Below are positions 45,860-57,259 of a stretch of DNA of 64,000 nucleotides, piece by piece. This DNA comes from Scalesia atractyloides (taxonomy: Eukaryota > Streptophyta > Magnoliopsida > Asterales > Asteraceae): NCBI GenBank assembly GCA_947069175.1, contig CAMTDV010000018.1, positions 46,884,869 through 46,948,868 on the forward strand. Direction: 5' to 3'. The translations under genes and the position numbers were made by a program. The first letter of the stretch is position 1; the number at the start of each line of letters is the position of its first letter. Under the pieces are notes generated by a model. That model worked only from the letters and a program-made list of their open reading frames with translations. It ran no database searches and was not told the DNA's origin.

Positions 45860-47961
45860 TCAACATTCATACATATACATATCCGATATAATGTTTAGAA
45901 ACAAAACCTCATCCTTGTTCATATGACGAGAAAGAATCGATAGACATTCATACACCAAATCAGCTTTCGGGATGGATTTATCTTCCACAAAAAACGGTTC
46001 AATCTTTTTGTCAATTTCAATCCACGCACACCCATGATTCTTTCTCAATCCCATCTCTTTCATCTTCAATCTCACTTTCCTTGCTTTATCCCATTTCTTA
46101 ATCGAAGCATACATATTATCCAATACAACATACGTCGATGAATCATCAGGATTTTTATCAATAAGCAAACCCCCAATTTCCTCACCTAATTTTAAATCCC
46201 CATGCAAATAACAAGCAGAAAACAACGTGCTCAAGAGCTCAACATCTTCTCTGATACTTGCATTTCTTCGAAGAATATCATAAGCTTCATGTAATCTTCC
46301 TGCACGACCATGTAAATCCACTAGACATGCGTAATCCGCGATTTCCGGTTTTATCCCATAAACGTTAACCATTTGATTAAAATAATAACACCCTTCATCA
46401 ACTAATCCAGCATGGCTGCAAGTCGAAATAACCGCTAAAAACACAACTCTGTCTGGCTTTACATTCAGTTTCTTCATTTCTTGAAAGAGTTGAAGTGCGT
46501 TAAACGCTCGCCCGTGTGCCCCGTATGCTGTAATCATAGTAGTCCAAGAAATTAAATCTCGTTCCGGTAATTTATCGAAAACTTGTTGAGCTTCATCTAC
46601 CGCACCGCATTTTGTGTACATGTCCAAAAGCGCGCCCATAACTATTTCGTTTGATTCAAACTTTTCGAAGATAACAGATTTGTGAAACTCTTTACCCCAT
46701 TCTAGGGCTCCAAGCTGTGAACACACCGCCAACATGCTGGTAATTGTGATAGAATCGGGTTCTACACGGGCTGTGATCATGCCGTTATAAACGCCAAGCG
46801 ATTCAAGATACAAACCTACTGTTACATACCCGGAAATCATCGAATTCCACTCGACAACGTTTGTTTTAGGCATTTTTTCAAAGACATATCTGGCGGATGA
46901 AGTTGCTCCGCATTTGAAGTACATGTCTAGTAACGAGGTATAAATAAAGGTGTCTGATTTTATGTTGTTCTTTATTATGTAACCATGGATGAACTTCCCG
47001 TGTTTCGAGTTTGCTGATTTAGCATAAGTAAACTGCTTAACGTTGTGGAATTCGGTTTCGTTTGTTCGTTGTTCATCCTTGACAAAAGACGAATGCAAGA
47101 TTTGCTATCACCCTTTGTACTATATCCTGCAATCATAGAGTTCCACGGAACCAAATTCTTAACCGGGATTTGCTCGAAAACTCGCACAGCCATTTCTAAA
47201 CAACCACACTTCCCATACATGTCAACCAAAGCAGCTTGAACAAACCGATCCGATACAAAATCATTCCTCACCGCTTCATCATGAATCTCTTTTCCTCTTT
47301 CAAGATCTGTAAGCTTAGCACAGGCCGATATAGCAGTGGTGAACGACACCGAATCAGGCTCAAACCCGTGATCCTTCATCGTCCTAAACAAACCTAACGC
47401 CTTCTCATACTGCCCATCTTGATGATAACGAGATATCACGGTATTCCAACAAGCAACGTCTCTCACAGGCATTTCATCAAACACCTTGACTGCCAACCCA
47501 AATCTCGCATACATACCAAGCAAAGAACTCGTAACAACAACATCTGCCACAAACCCATTTTTCACCAAATGCGTATGAACCATTATACCGAAGTTAACGA
47601 ACCTCAGAACACCAGAAGCCTTTAAAACGCTAGGATACGTGTAACTATCCGGTTTCAAGAAACTGTAGTGCAGCAGCTTCTCAAAGACTTGAAGGGCTTC
47701 ATCAAACATGTAAGTTTTTGTGTAATTTGAAATCAAAGTCTTCCATAGAGTGATGTCTGAAGGGGTTTCAATGGATTGAAATACGAGGCTTGCAGATTTG
47801 TAGAGTTGGCAGGAAAATAAGAGAGTGATGAGGTTTTTGCATATTGCAATGTTGTTTTGGTGGCCGCAAGTGATTATTTTTTGGTGAATGAGTTGGGCAT
47901 GTTTGATGGATTTTGATTCAGCTACGGCTCTCATGAGAGGGATTAGCTTTGTGGCATCCAT
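45860..47961 (-). pseudogene. PPR protein, PLS class with E-type C-terminus, one frameshift
   Basis: The first 300 or so codons from 47961 and the last 390 codons to 45860 are two frames of one gene. They meet near 47020-47040: the first frame reads 'NSTTLSSLLM' and then goes out of phase, while the second resumes at 'SANSKHGKFIHGYI'. About 7 bases are missing compared with relatives, which have an Ala-Cys-Ser-type stretch there. The product would have about a dozen P, L and S repeats ('WNTVISRYHQDGQYEKALGL') and E/E+ motifs ('GLRKNHGCAWIEID'), without DYW. It resembles Arabidopsis At5g27110 along its length, from memory. Such proteins bind organelle RNA for editing or processing. A further 3-residue gap is at 'GMYARFGLAV'. 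Pseudogene, or a sequencing error in an intact gene. Confidence 0.85.
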
Positions 47962-47962
47962 T

Positions 47963-48213
47963 CTGCAGGGCGAGCAAAGCCCCGCTGGTTCTTTAGCTCG
48001 GAGGCAATGTTGGAGCTTTTAGAAATGAAAAAACTCAGCACTTATAAGAAGATTCTGTTCAGACATCAATAATTGGTTCAGGTAATTGTGTAAATCAGTT
48101 CAAACAATTGCAGCATCCTACTCTCTTTCTTTCATTGGGGATTTTTATCGAACACTTGGTGATCAGAAAATAAACAAAATCTAAAGAACGCAGGCATCAA
48201 TATATCAACTTAC
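47963..48213 (-). other. Intron in the 5' leader of the PPR gene
   Basis: The minus strand shows a donor TTACAG|GTAAGT at 48214/48213 and an acceptor CCCTGCAG|A placed one base before the start ATG at 47961. It is inferred from splice signals only. The leader exon would then be 48214 to roughly 48460. Confidence 0.5.
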
Positions 48214-48555
48214 CTGTAATATCAGGAGGTCTACGATTCAAGGTCCTTGAATGTTTGCAATTTGTGATTTCTTTCGGTCGCCGTTTGGGGGAAGAGTTCC
48301 TTTAAATCTCCGGTGGTCAAACTTCCTGTCACTTATTTTTCGTTTAAGAGTGAGTAGTTGAGATGAAAGAGAAGAATAAATATGGGAAAAATTTTCAAGC
48401 GACGATGGAGAGCGTAGACTCAGGAGCGGCAACACTTCTTACATTAACAACTAACAAATGAAGAAGATAAATCATAATACTAGTAAAGTGGGCCTCCTTT
48501 ATTTAAATTAAATGGACCTTCCTAATTAAACACGCCTCACCTTATTTTTACATCT

Positions 48556-48590
48556 TAAAGCGCTCCGTTTTAGTCAAAGCGGGGCGCTTA
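48556..48590. repeat. Imperfect GC-rich palindrome 1
   Basis: Same family as the other two: arms TAAAGCGC..CCG and CGG..GCGCTTA around a centre 'ttttagtcaaa'. The middle is degraded. Confidence 0.6.
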
Positions 48591-48687
48591 GGGTTACTTT
48601 ACCAGACAAAAGGTGGAGTGACTGATGTCTGAGTGACATAAAGGTGATACGAGGTTTGACCCGGTACGATGTTGTCACGTGAACCCT

Positions 48688-48719
48688 AAGCGCCGCGCTT
48701 TGGCCAAAGCGCGGCGCTT
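48688..48719. repeat. Perfect 32 bp GC-rich palindrome 2
   Basis: Sixteen-base arms starting AAGCGCCGCGCTTTGG, perfect with no spacer, centre GG|CC. Confidence 0.9.
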
Positions 48720-49391
48720 CGACCCCAAATGTTGGCGTTTTAAAGCTGGCCAGGCAGGAGAGTTAAGGCATTCGATTTCTAAAACTCAATATATTGTTTC
48801 CAGACAAACGGGGTTTTTCTGTTTTACTTGTGTTTCTTCAAAATAACGCGCGATTATGTTGTATTAGTGCAGAGGGTTCAAAAAACGATATCGTGGTTAA
48901 GCAACTATCTTTTCGGTGAATATTCTAACGAGTCAGTTGTTCCTGATTCTTACGAGAGGACCGCTATTTCTGACTCTATGAGAAACCGGTCTTGTCCAAC
49001 TTGAGGGAGGAGGAGGTTGTATCTGGCATTCGTTATCGGGATAACACGGTGGAGTTGGATTTGAATATCCTCGTGGAGGACCCGTACGCACAACAAGGTT
49101 ATTCGAATAACGGATACAGAGGCGAAGCGTATCCTCAGGCTGATATTCGTACGGTCTTCCAAACTATCCCGACTTCGGTTACGGTTGTGAGCAGAGCTTT
49201 GAACATCAAGTCTATTCAGACCTCGGTGACGATGGTGAGCAGGAGGATATGTCAGTTGACGAGGAAGATTGTTACCCGGTTACATTTTTGTTTGATACAA
49301 CACAAACCTTTTCGTCACGTAAAGAGCTGGTGCATTGGGTACAAGACACGACAAAAACAACACAAACCCCTTCACACAAACCCCTTCACCC

Positions 49392-49445
49392 TGCACACTC
49401 TAAAGCGCCCCGCTTTGGCCAAAGCAGGGCGCTTTAGAGTGTGCA
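49392..49445. repeat. 54 bp near-perfect palindrome 3
   Basis: Twenty-seven-base arms with a single mismatch (49411 against 49426), no spacer. The core AAAGCGCCCCGCTTTGG is shared with palindromes 1 and 2. The outer part TGCACACTC is unique to this copy. Confidence 0.9.
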
Positions 49446-49555
49446 AATAGACCACCGACGTGTGCGAATAGACCCATCCAAATTAAAACCCAACCCGATA
49501 TAATAACCCGCGAGTTCACAACTCCACAAGTTTGTTTTGTCAAACTTCATACAAG

Positions 49556-49732
49556 TATGGGCGCAGGTTAGAAGGTGCCGGAGCCCAAACTTTTCGCTCA
49601 ATAGTCTTATATATGTAGTTTTCGTATATAATTTTTTTGGTATATACGTTTTCGACCTCCTGTTTTTATAAATTTTTTTAGGTATATACGTTTTTGACCC
49701 TCCGGACGGAAAGCTCAAGCTTCGCTAACTAT
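49556..49732 (+). repeat. Dispersed repeat, copy 1
   Basis: The phrases 'tttcgctca.tagt', 'atgtagtttt', 'gtatatacgttttcgacc' and 'ctcaagcttcg' occur in the same order, inverted, at about 55960-56165. An unclassified repeat family of roughly 180-200 bp, perhaps the end of a larger element. Confidence 0.6.
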
Positions 49733-50697
49733 AACTGTTAAATTATTTTTCCTGTATTTATTTATTCAACTTAATCTGAAACGTAGTTGTTAACAAGTTT
49801 ATTGTTATTTGACTTTTTGTAGTGAGTTTGTTTCTGAATTTCCTGGTTTCCTTTTTACCAAACAAAGATATATCTTTTTGTTAAAGTATTTTAATAAAAG
49901 CATAATATATTTGAAAGAAGAAGCCGGCAATCGTTCGTAGGATTGTCATACATTGAATGTAGAAAAAAGTAACCGACATACGCTTATGAATTGGACCCTT
50001 CAGTTAATATATATCGGTTCCGTCACTGTGTCCGGTAACCGTCCCACGAACCAAAGCTTTATGCTAATAGGAGTATTTTACAAAGAGTTTTTTAGTTAAA
50101 CCTCTAAATAATATGGTAAGATCAGTCAATTGATTTATTGATTTTTTTTTCTTCAGATATTTTTAAATTCAGTGTATTATTAAGTAAATAAGTATAAATA
50201 GTATTACAATATCATTAAGTGGATAAATATGAAGTGCTTTTACTTGACCCATTTAGAGTCAACTTGTTTTGACCCGCATTCTTTAACCCAATCAATTTGT
50301 GTCCCTTAAAAAGAATCTAGATCCGCCAGTGCTCCCTGTATTATGTGAGAAGCAACCCAACTTGTCTTTTAGATTTTTTTTTCTAATAGTGTTTGCCTAG
50401 CTCAACAAGACTAGTTATGTTGTGATAGGGGTGGGCGTGGATCATTAAAGCTTAACCTACGACTGACGTTTAGAACTTTAGATTTAATTGATTCAGTCGC
50501 AAAATCACTGATTCGATTACAAAATCACAAAAGATGGTTTTAGTTCGTTATTCGTTCTTAACATGAGTCGAGTAAAGTGAATTTGATTTAACTAATAGTC
50601 GAATCAAGTTTTTTTTTGATATAATAAAAAGACAACAAGACTGTTATTTATTAAAATAAATTAAAACTATAACAAAGTTTTTTTTAAAGTATAGGGA
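49733..50697. other. No gene recognised
   Basis: AT-rich DNA without a plausible frame, RNA gene or clear element ends. Confidence 0.5.
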
Positions 50698-51692
50698 TTT
50701 TTACATATTTCTCCATTTTAAGTGCCTTTATTACATATTTACCCGACCAACAAAATTAATTACATATTTTCCTATTCATTTAAAATTACTTGATTACCCT
50801 TTTCAATTTCTAACAAATACAATCAGTATACAATAGTCAAACGTGCATTCCCTTCGGCCTTCCCCGCAACGCTGCAAACAACCAGATACGTTAATGGCTC
50901 TTCTTCCTCTGTCCACGACCATCGCTTCCTGCTTCTCCTTCCCCGTAATCAACGCCCTCTATCATCCCTCCCTGGTATTCGCCGAACCCTACACGGGACG
51001 CCAAACCCTACGCCGTTTCCGTTCAAGTGTGTTGATTCAGTTCTATTTCACGATAACGTTTATTTGTTTGATTCAGGTACCAATCGACAATATGTATAGG
51101 CAATATTTGGTTTCCGTTTGGTTAATCTTCTTCACAGATAGTGTTTGCAGATTATCATTATCATATTGTTACAAATTAGAAAGAGTTGTTAGGGATGAAA
51201 ATATGAATAATATGTTTCTTTTGGGATGCATATCATTCAACAGAAGCTGCAAACAAGATCACCTCCAAAAGAAATATCGCGCACTTCATCAGTCAGATGT
51301 ATAATCCTTTGATATTTATTACTTGGTTCAGCTCTAGTGGTGATTTTCGTAGTAATAGATTTTGATATTTGACTAATTAAGTGTAATTGTAATGATAATG
51401 AGTAATATGGTTTTTAATGATTATGAGTGTTATCACTTGGTTTATTGGAGAAGAGTAAAAAGTAGAAGAATTAGGAAAATACTATATGTAAATATTCATT
51501 TAATAACTTTATTAAGGGTAAATTAGTAATTTGCTAAGAGTAATTTAAATGAAATGAGGAAATATGTAATATATATAGGTTAGAAAGGAAAAATATGTAA
51601 TATATATGGGTTAGGAAGGGGAAATATGTAATTCAATTTTTTGTTTGGGTAAATATGTAATAAGCCTTCTTAGGAGGGAGAAATGTGTAAAA
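50698..51692. mobile_element. MULE-like element with captured cargo
   Basis: Left arm 50698-50815 and right arm about 51470-51692 are inverted relatives: 'tttacatatttctcc', 'ttattacatatttaccc' and 'attacatatttcc' appear in the same order from each end. The flanking 9-mers do not match. Between them is non-repetitive, GC-richer sequence (50840-51300) of genic character. Confidence 0.6.
50843..51304 (+). CDS. Cargo frame of the MULE-like element, unrecognised
   Basis: A 153-codon frame. The stretch 'MALLPLSTTIASCFSFPVIN' near its start looks like a Ser/Thr-rich organelle targeting peptide. After about residue 60 the composition becomes AT-driven and intron-like (a GTGT.. donor candidate near 51028). 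Probably the first exon of a captured plastid-protein gene followed by intron. Family unknown. Confidence 0.3.
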   Translation: MHSLRPSPQRCKQPDTLMALLPLSTTIASCFSFPVINALYHPSLVFAEPYTGRQTLRRFRSSVLIQFYFTITFICLIQVPIDNMYRQYLVSVWLIFFTDSVCRLSLSYCYKLERVVRDENMNNMFLLGCISFNRSCKQDHLQKKYRALHQSDV

Positions 51693-54045
51693 TATAATAT
51701 GTTCTTTAAGAACAATTAAAAAAAGTACACTAATGATATGGTTAGATTTAAGTTACTTTTGAGTATTGTTGGATTATTGAGTTACCCTTGATTACAATTT
51801 CTGTGAAATTGATGGATCAAGCTACAAAACCACAATCGGTGAATGGACTGGACCGTTGGTAGGACTTTTATGTTCTTTTGAGGTTGGGGTAAAGCACAGA
51901 AAATTCAGGTTTGTGACGACACACATAAGCAAGACCCAAGACACTATGACGGAGCTACTCTATGCAATACGGATCACGTGACACCATTGATTTATGAAAT
52001 TAATATAGAGCGTATATTATGGAAACATCGTTTGACACCAATCTTTTCTGACGACACCAAGTATTTTTGCCAAACGAATTAAAAAATGACGCCCGTCTTC
52101 AATAGAAATTGCACTTCGTATATACTTGGCTGACTAGGGTTCAAGCCTCATAAGTTTTCGTTTTCTCGTTGCCCTTTTTAACTTATTCGCTTTTTATTGC
52201 TTTTTTTGTTAGTTGTGCGTTTTTAGATCACCAAACACAACCAACGCCTCTCATCTTTGCCTTCTCAAATTTACCATGCTTCTTGTTTATGACTTTCTGC
52301 CGAATGATTGAAATATGAAGCGTTCAACAAGTTCTTGGTATTACTAGGTTTATTTTTCTTCAATTCTTATTTTATATTGCTCTTTGCATAATCAGATGAT
52401 ATTAAATTTATTAATCCATTGTCCTATGTCAACCAGTCACCGCCCCTCACACACCATATAACAAGACAAATATGGATTGTACATGCATATATTACTCAAA
52501 TCACACATGTCCGTATGAAAGTACAACCCAACAATGAAACGACCGATGTTAATATGATTCATACAACCCATCACCTTTTTTCGTCTCTCTAGCATAATGT
52601 GCCAAGTGCATTTATGTTCATTGTTGGGTGTGGTGGTGTGTCAATATAGGAATCCAAACGTCAATATTATATAAAATAATTTTAAGGATTTATAAGTAAT
52701 TGTGAGTGAGCATGATACATACTTCGTAGCGTCGTCTACCAAGTTAGTGGCGGATCCAGGGGGTTCCTGGGTTCCTAGGAAACCCCTTGAGAAAAAAATT
52801 GAAAAAGTTAGTGGAAACTTTTTATGACTTAGAAAAAAATAGTTAGAGTTAGTGAGAATCTACCAAACGGAACCCCCTGGAATAAATTTCTGAATCCGCC
52901 ATTGTATCGTAATTCACATGATGCCTACCAATTGGAAAATATAAAGAGCTGAAAGACTAGTGAATTACCAAACTATAAATTAGAAACACATTTTGGCTTT
53001 ATATAGTTGTAAGGAGCTTTTTGAAAAAAATTTGTATTTTCCACTTTTAAACAAAAGGTTTTTATCTTTCACATATTAACCACTTTGTTTTTTGTAGTTT
53101 TTGCCCAAAGCTTTTCAAGTTTTATGTTTAACCCCAACACTTTTTTTATTTTTAACTTTGGCCTCCCAAACCTTTTATCTTTTGTAAGTTTTCGTTTTTA
53201 TGTTTCTGTATAAATTTGATTTACTTTATGTTTGATCAAATTACAATGTTTATATACAAGGCCGGCCCAATGGACTTATGACCCTAGGCACAAGCCTAGA
53301 GCCACCATGATTAAAGGGCCACCAAATTTCTATAAGTTTTCTTTATACTAGGCCCATTTTAACTACTACACTCAATAACTTAGGCCCAAGCGTCCATATA
53401 CTGCAGTCCGTTAAACCCAATCCAAAAAGAAACTCAAAGCGCGGCGATTGAATAAGACGTTCGAAGAATCAGACCTGTGAATGAATCGAGGCAATAAAGA
53501 AACGTGAAATCAGGGCAACGATTGAGTAAACCTATGTGTAATCATCGCAATTAGGGCGGTGGCCGACTTTAGGGCTTTCAGATTTGAGGCTAATCATCGC
53601 AAGGCAATATCAATTGAATGACACAGGTAACAACGGCTATTTGGGCGAAATCAATATATATTGCTCAAACCCTCAAACAGAAACTAAATAAGTTTGAGTA
53701 TTTGGAACTTGGAAGACAGACACTTGTTTCACTCAGTTTTGCGATTTAGTCTTGTGGTTGGCTTTGAACTTGGCAGACAGTGGCCCTCAGGTTAGATATC
53801 TGATTATTCACATTTGCTGTTTAGGTTGTATTTGCTTATTTGAATTTGTGGTTTAGGGCTTATGCTTGTTTAAATAATTAAGCACAAAATAAACACAGAA
53901 CAAAGATGACAACCACACAAAATAAAGATACTAAAGTAATCTCCAAGCACTACCCCATATGTAACAAAAGTAAAACCTTGATCCAATCAAACTACTTGAA
54001 TCTTTGAAGGTTTTCTTGATAACTTATATTCAACCTACCAAGTTT
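51693..54045. other. No gene recognised; one MITE-like repeat inside
   Basis: Gene-free apart from the element at 52748-52901. The part next to 54045 should include the SUMO 3' untranslated region. A 'ggccggccca' phrase at 53263 resembles a hAT terminus but has no partner. Confidence 0.45.
52748..52901. mobile_element. Small MITE-like element, 154 bp
   Basis: Starts TGGCGGATCCAGGGGGTTCC and ends with GGAACCCCCTGG followed by 'aataaatttctgaatccgcca', so the outer 9 bp and an inner 12 bp block are inverted. No clean target duplication. Confidence 0.55.
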
Positions 54046-55137
54046 CTAGAAGGTCTCACCTCCAGTTTGGTGCAGCATTGCATCAATTTCATCACCTTCC
54101 TCCATCTCAAGCTGGATACACAATCAGTCAAAACAAGTGACTTGTGAGTTATGAAATTACCAAACAAGCAAATGCTGTTAAGTAAGTACCTCATCAGGGG
54201 TCTGCTCAGCTCGAAGACGCCGCCCATCAAACAGAAACGCGATAGAGTTCATCTCCACAGATTGCCTATCGCAGTACGCATTCATTAACTTCTTCAGCTG
54301 GGTGCTGCGCTTGATCCTAAAGAACACTTCATTCCCATCCTACATCAAACAGAATAGATCTAATTCAAAGATATTGATAAAAATTGCGCTAAAAGGCAAA
54401 AACCACCGCGAAAGGATGTTTATGGTCCGGTTGATCAAATTTTGACATAATGTCTATACATAATTGCATGTTCCAAAAATATATAAATAACGCTGGAGGT
54501 GTAAAAGAACCGGTTTTAAGACCGAAACCGGTTTCAAACCGAACCGGCGGTTTGTATACCGGTTAGTACTCTTGATCTTTGAACCGGTTTTTTAGCCCAA
54601 CCGAATCGATTAGTACCAGTTTGGGTTCCCACTATGTAAAACCGGAAAAAACCGGTTCAGTTAAAAACCGGACCGGTTTATTTTAAAATAAAAAAACCCG
54701 ATTTGTACACCTCAACTGTCAAACAAACTGGCCGATTTGCTTAGATTTTAGCAGTTGGTTTAATGGTTTATGAACACCAATATTTTAATAAAAACTAACC
54801 TAAAATATCACATTCTCACCTACTTCAAAAATACTATTTCAATAATCAACAAATTCCAAAAATCAAACATCAGTATCTTTAAAAGACTGATATTATATAC
54901 AAACTAACCAAAAACGAAATTCATCAAATCGCCCAAACATAGGCTACTATAAACATCAAATCAAAACTTTTAAACCACTTAATAAAACTAACAGCATAAT
55001 CAATGAAAAACAAAACAACTTTTATATGGCGTGAATACCTGACCCTTAACCTTGAGATTGATGTGTGCCGATTGATCCATAGGTGGCTTCTTCTCATCTT
55101 CTGGAGCTACTCCGCTTTCTCCACCAGTTGCCGCCAT
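54046..55137 (-). CDS. SUMO: Small ubiquitin-related modifier (SUMO), three exons
   Basis: Exons (minus): 55039-55137, 54190-54339 and 54046-54111, all GT-AG with phase 0, giving 104 residues. After an acidic N-terminus the ubiquitin fold begins with '[20 protein letters not shown]'. The hydrophobic pocket strand is 'STQLKKLMNAYCDRQSVEMN' and the C-terminus is 'DAMLHQTGG' plus the tail ETF. SUMO proteases must remove ETF to expose the diglycine used for conjugation to lysines of nuclear proteins. It lacks an obvious psi-K-x-E site in the N-terminus, like Arabidopsis SUMO1/2. Length, splice sites and all signature residues are normal, so the gene should be functional. Intron 1 carries an old hAT-like repeat. 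Confidence 0.96.
54480..54695. repeat. 'accggtt'-rich hAT-like remnant in SUMO intron 1
   Basis: More than ten ACCGG/CCGGT words in about 210 bp. It is similar in style to the repeats at 32241-32723 and the flanks of the hAT at 33977, but its ends are eroded. Confidence 0.5.
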
Positions 55138-55330
55138 TGTTTCTAGGGTATCTGGTTGGTTTTCTGTGGCGATCAGATGGGGGGAGTGAAAGGCGGTTTA
55201 TAGTGGTTTTGAAATAAAACTATATTTAAATCTGATTTGGGTTCCGTATCGCACGAGGGAATTTGACTTTTATTTTTCTAGTGAGTGGGTCTGGTCTGGT
55301 ATGGGTTTGATTTTGTTTACGGTGGTGAGT
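55138..55330 (-). promoter_or_regulatory. Upstream region of SUMO
   Basis: 5' leader and promoter zone of the SUMO gene by position. No box can be named with confidence. Confidence 0.3.
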
Positions 55331-57250
55331 AGTTTTGGGCCCGCAGGAATTTAGTGGGTGCTTAATTTAATATTTGGATATCATACCAACGAGGATTTCT
55401 CACCGCGTTACGGCGGGGAATCCGCGTATGAACTAAATGATAAAGACCGATATAAAGTTACAAAATATAAATTCGTATAACACTAAAATTGAAACAAAAT
55501 GTAACAAACGGAATACAAAGTGGTGACATGGTACCTATGACGAACAGAAAAAATTGTTGGTAATGTGGTGTTGAGCCGTTTAAAAAGAAAGTTATATCAC
55601 GTAACGAATGAAAGTTATAAAAGAAAAATAAAACTATTAGGTTAAGGACGTAATTTATTATAATGTATAAGGCTAACTTGGAACTTTAAAAAAAGAAGAG
55701 AAAGAAAAAAAGAAATATCTAAAGTATAAGAACCAAAACCTTGATGGTTAAAATATAAAATAAAAAAGCACTTAAGAGGTAAATGATAAAACTAATTAAA
55801 ACTTGTGGTCAAAAAATAAAAGTAAAAAAATTCTTATAGTTTTCATGATGTTATTTAATATATATAATAATAGTTAAAAGTATTTATGAGTTTTCCAAAT
55901 ATGTGTTACACCAAGTGATCCTGGATGGACTTGGGCACATAGGCTTCACCACCATGTAGTGACGAAGCTTGAGATTTCTGACCGGAGTGTTGTAAGTCAT
56001 CAAACCTAAAATTATACTTAAAAAGTTATAAAACTGAGGGGTCGAAAACGTATATACTTCAAAAATTCTATACAAAAAACTACATATCGAACACTGCTGA
56101 GCGAAAGGGGTCCCCCCGGCCTCCACTATGCTACGCCCACGCGACCATGGGCATGTTGCGGTAGGGGTTTGTGGTGTGATCATGGTTTTTTTCGTTGGTG
56201 GAGTTGGGGCGTGGTAATCTAGAAGAAAAGTGAATAGAAAATTATGAAAATACCCTATAAATAATTGGCACTTTCATAACAAATAAACAAATATAATACT
56301 CTCCTATTCGGGGTTGGGCAAGGTATTTGGAGTTAAAATGAAGCTTCTCTTGAAAGTTAAGGGTTACAGACTTAAAGCCTTAAGATAAACTGTATTTTAA
56401 CGAAAAAAAAAACTATTTTCCTACTCCTCTCGTCTTATTACTTAATGTTTCTATGAACTCCAATCTCAATCCACCACCGGGAATCCAAACAATTGGTACA
56501 ATCAAAATGATACAAATATTAGCCCCCTCAAATGGAATTTCCAAAATTTACATTCTGATGTTCCCAAAACACAAGCCGAACACGAATTGGTTGACGTGAC
56601 ATTTTACATAAATAAAGATTAATTTACCAAGTTTTAAAAGATCAGGGGGTCACCAACTAAGCCACACACCTCGACAATTGTACCCCGATCATAGTGCAAT
56701 AAAGTATAAGCAGGACCGAACACCAAATACGTGGACATTATGGGCAACACTTGATAAAAAAAAATCTCTATTACCTCCTGAACTAACTAATGAGAGTGGT
56801 TTGACGAACAACTAAGAAGTGACGAATGCAAGAAACGGATAACTACTAAAACTCATAGACCCAATTTCAATGCATGTCTTTTGCCTTTAAAATTGACGAG
56901 ATTTATATTTTGTGTTTGCAAATATCGCGTGTTATGTCCCTTGGGCTTAACGTCGTTAATTTTTTTCGTTAAATCGGGTAACATAAAGGTATTTTAGTCT
57001 TTTAACTTAATTATATTTAAAACTATTTTAATAACTAAAACAAAATCAAATTTAAAAACTTAATATATACACACATGCGCATAAACACTTTCTCTCTCCC
57101 TCAACAACCCCCCTCACAACTGTAAGACACCACCACTAACCACCCATCCACCACCCCCACTATCAATCCACCACCACATCCTTTTGTCTCAAACTTACAC
57201 AACGCCTCCCCCCCCCCACTTTCATGTCCATCATTGAACCTCTGCCGCAC
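55331..57250. repeat. Gene-free; dispersed repeat copy 2 at 55960-56165
   Basis: The minus strand of 55960-56165 repeats the phrase order of 49556-49732. At 56880-57000 a partial direct copy of the arm at 57290-57400 is present ('tttaaaattgacgag', 'gtcccttgggc'). Nothing else is recognisable. Confidence 0.5.
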
Positions 57251-57259
57251 CTGAAACAA

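Larger units (their letters stand above)
48530..49450 (+). mobile_element. MULE-related fragment bounded by GC-rich palindromes
   Basis: Plus-strand frames in 48930-49380 contain 'DTTQTFSSRKELVHWVQDT', which resembles the N-terminal region of FAR1/MULE-type transposase-related proteins in plants. The frame changes near 49240 and stops after about 60 codons, so no full transposase is present. Three related palindromes lie at the edges and inside (48556-48590, 48688-48719, 49392-49445). No target duplication was found. The element class is inferred. Confidence 0.4.

Noticed and set aside
53260..53345. hAT element starting at 'ggccggccca'
   Set aside because: No matching opposite end or 8 bp duplication was found.
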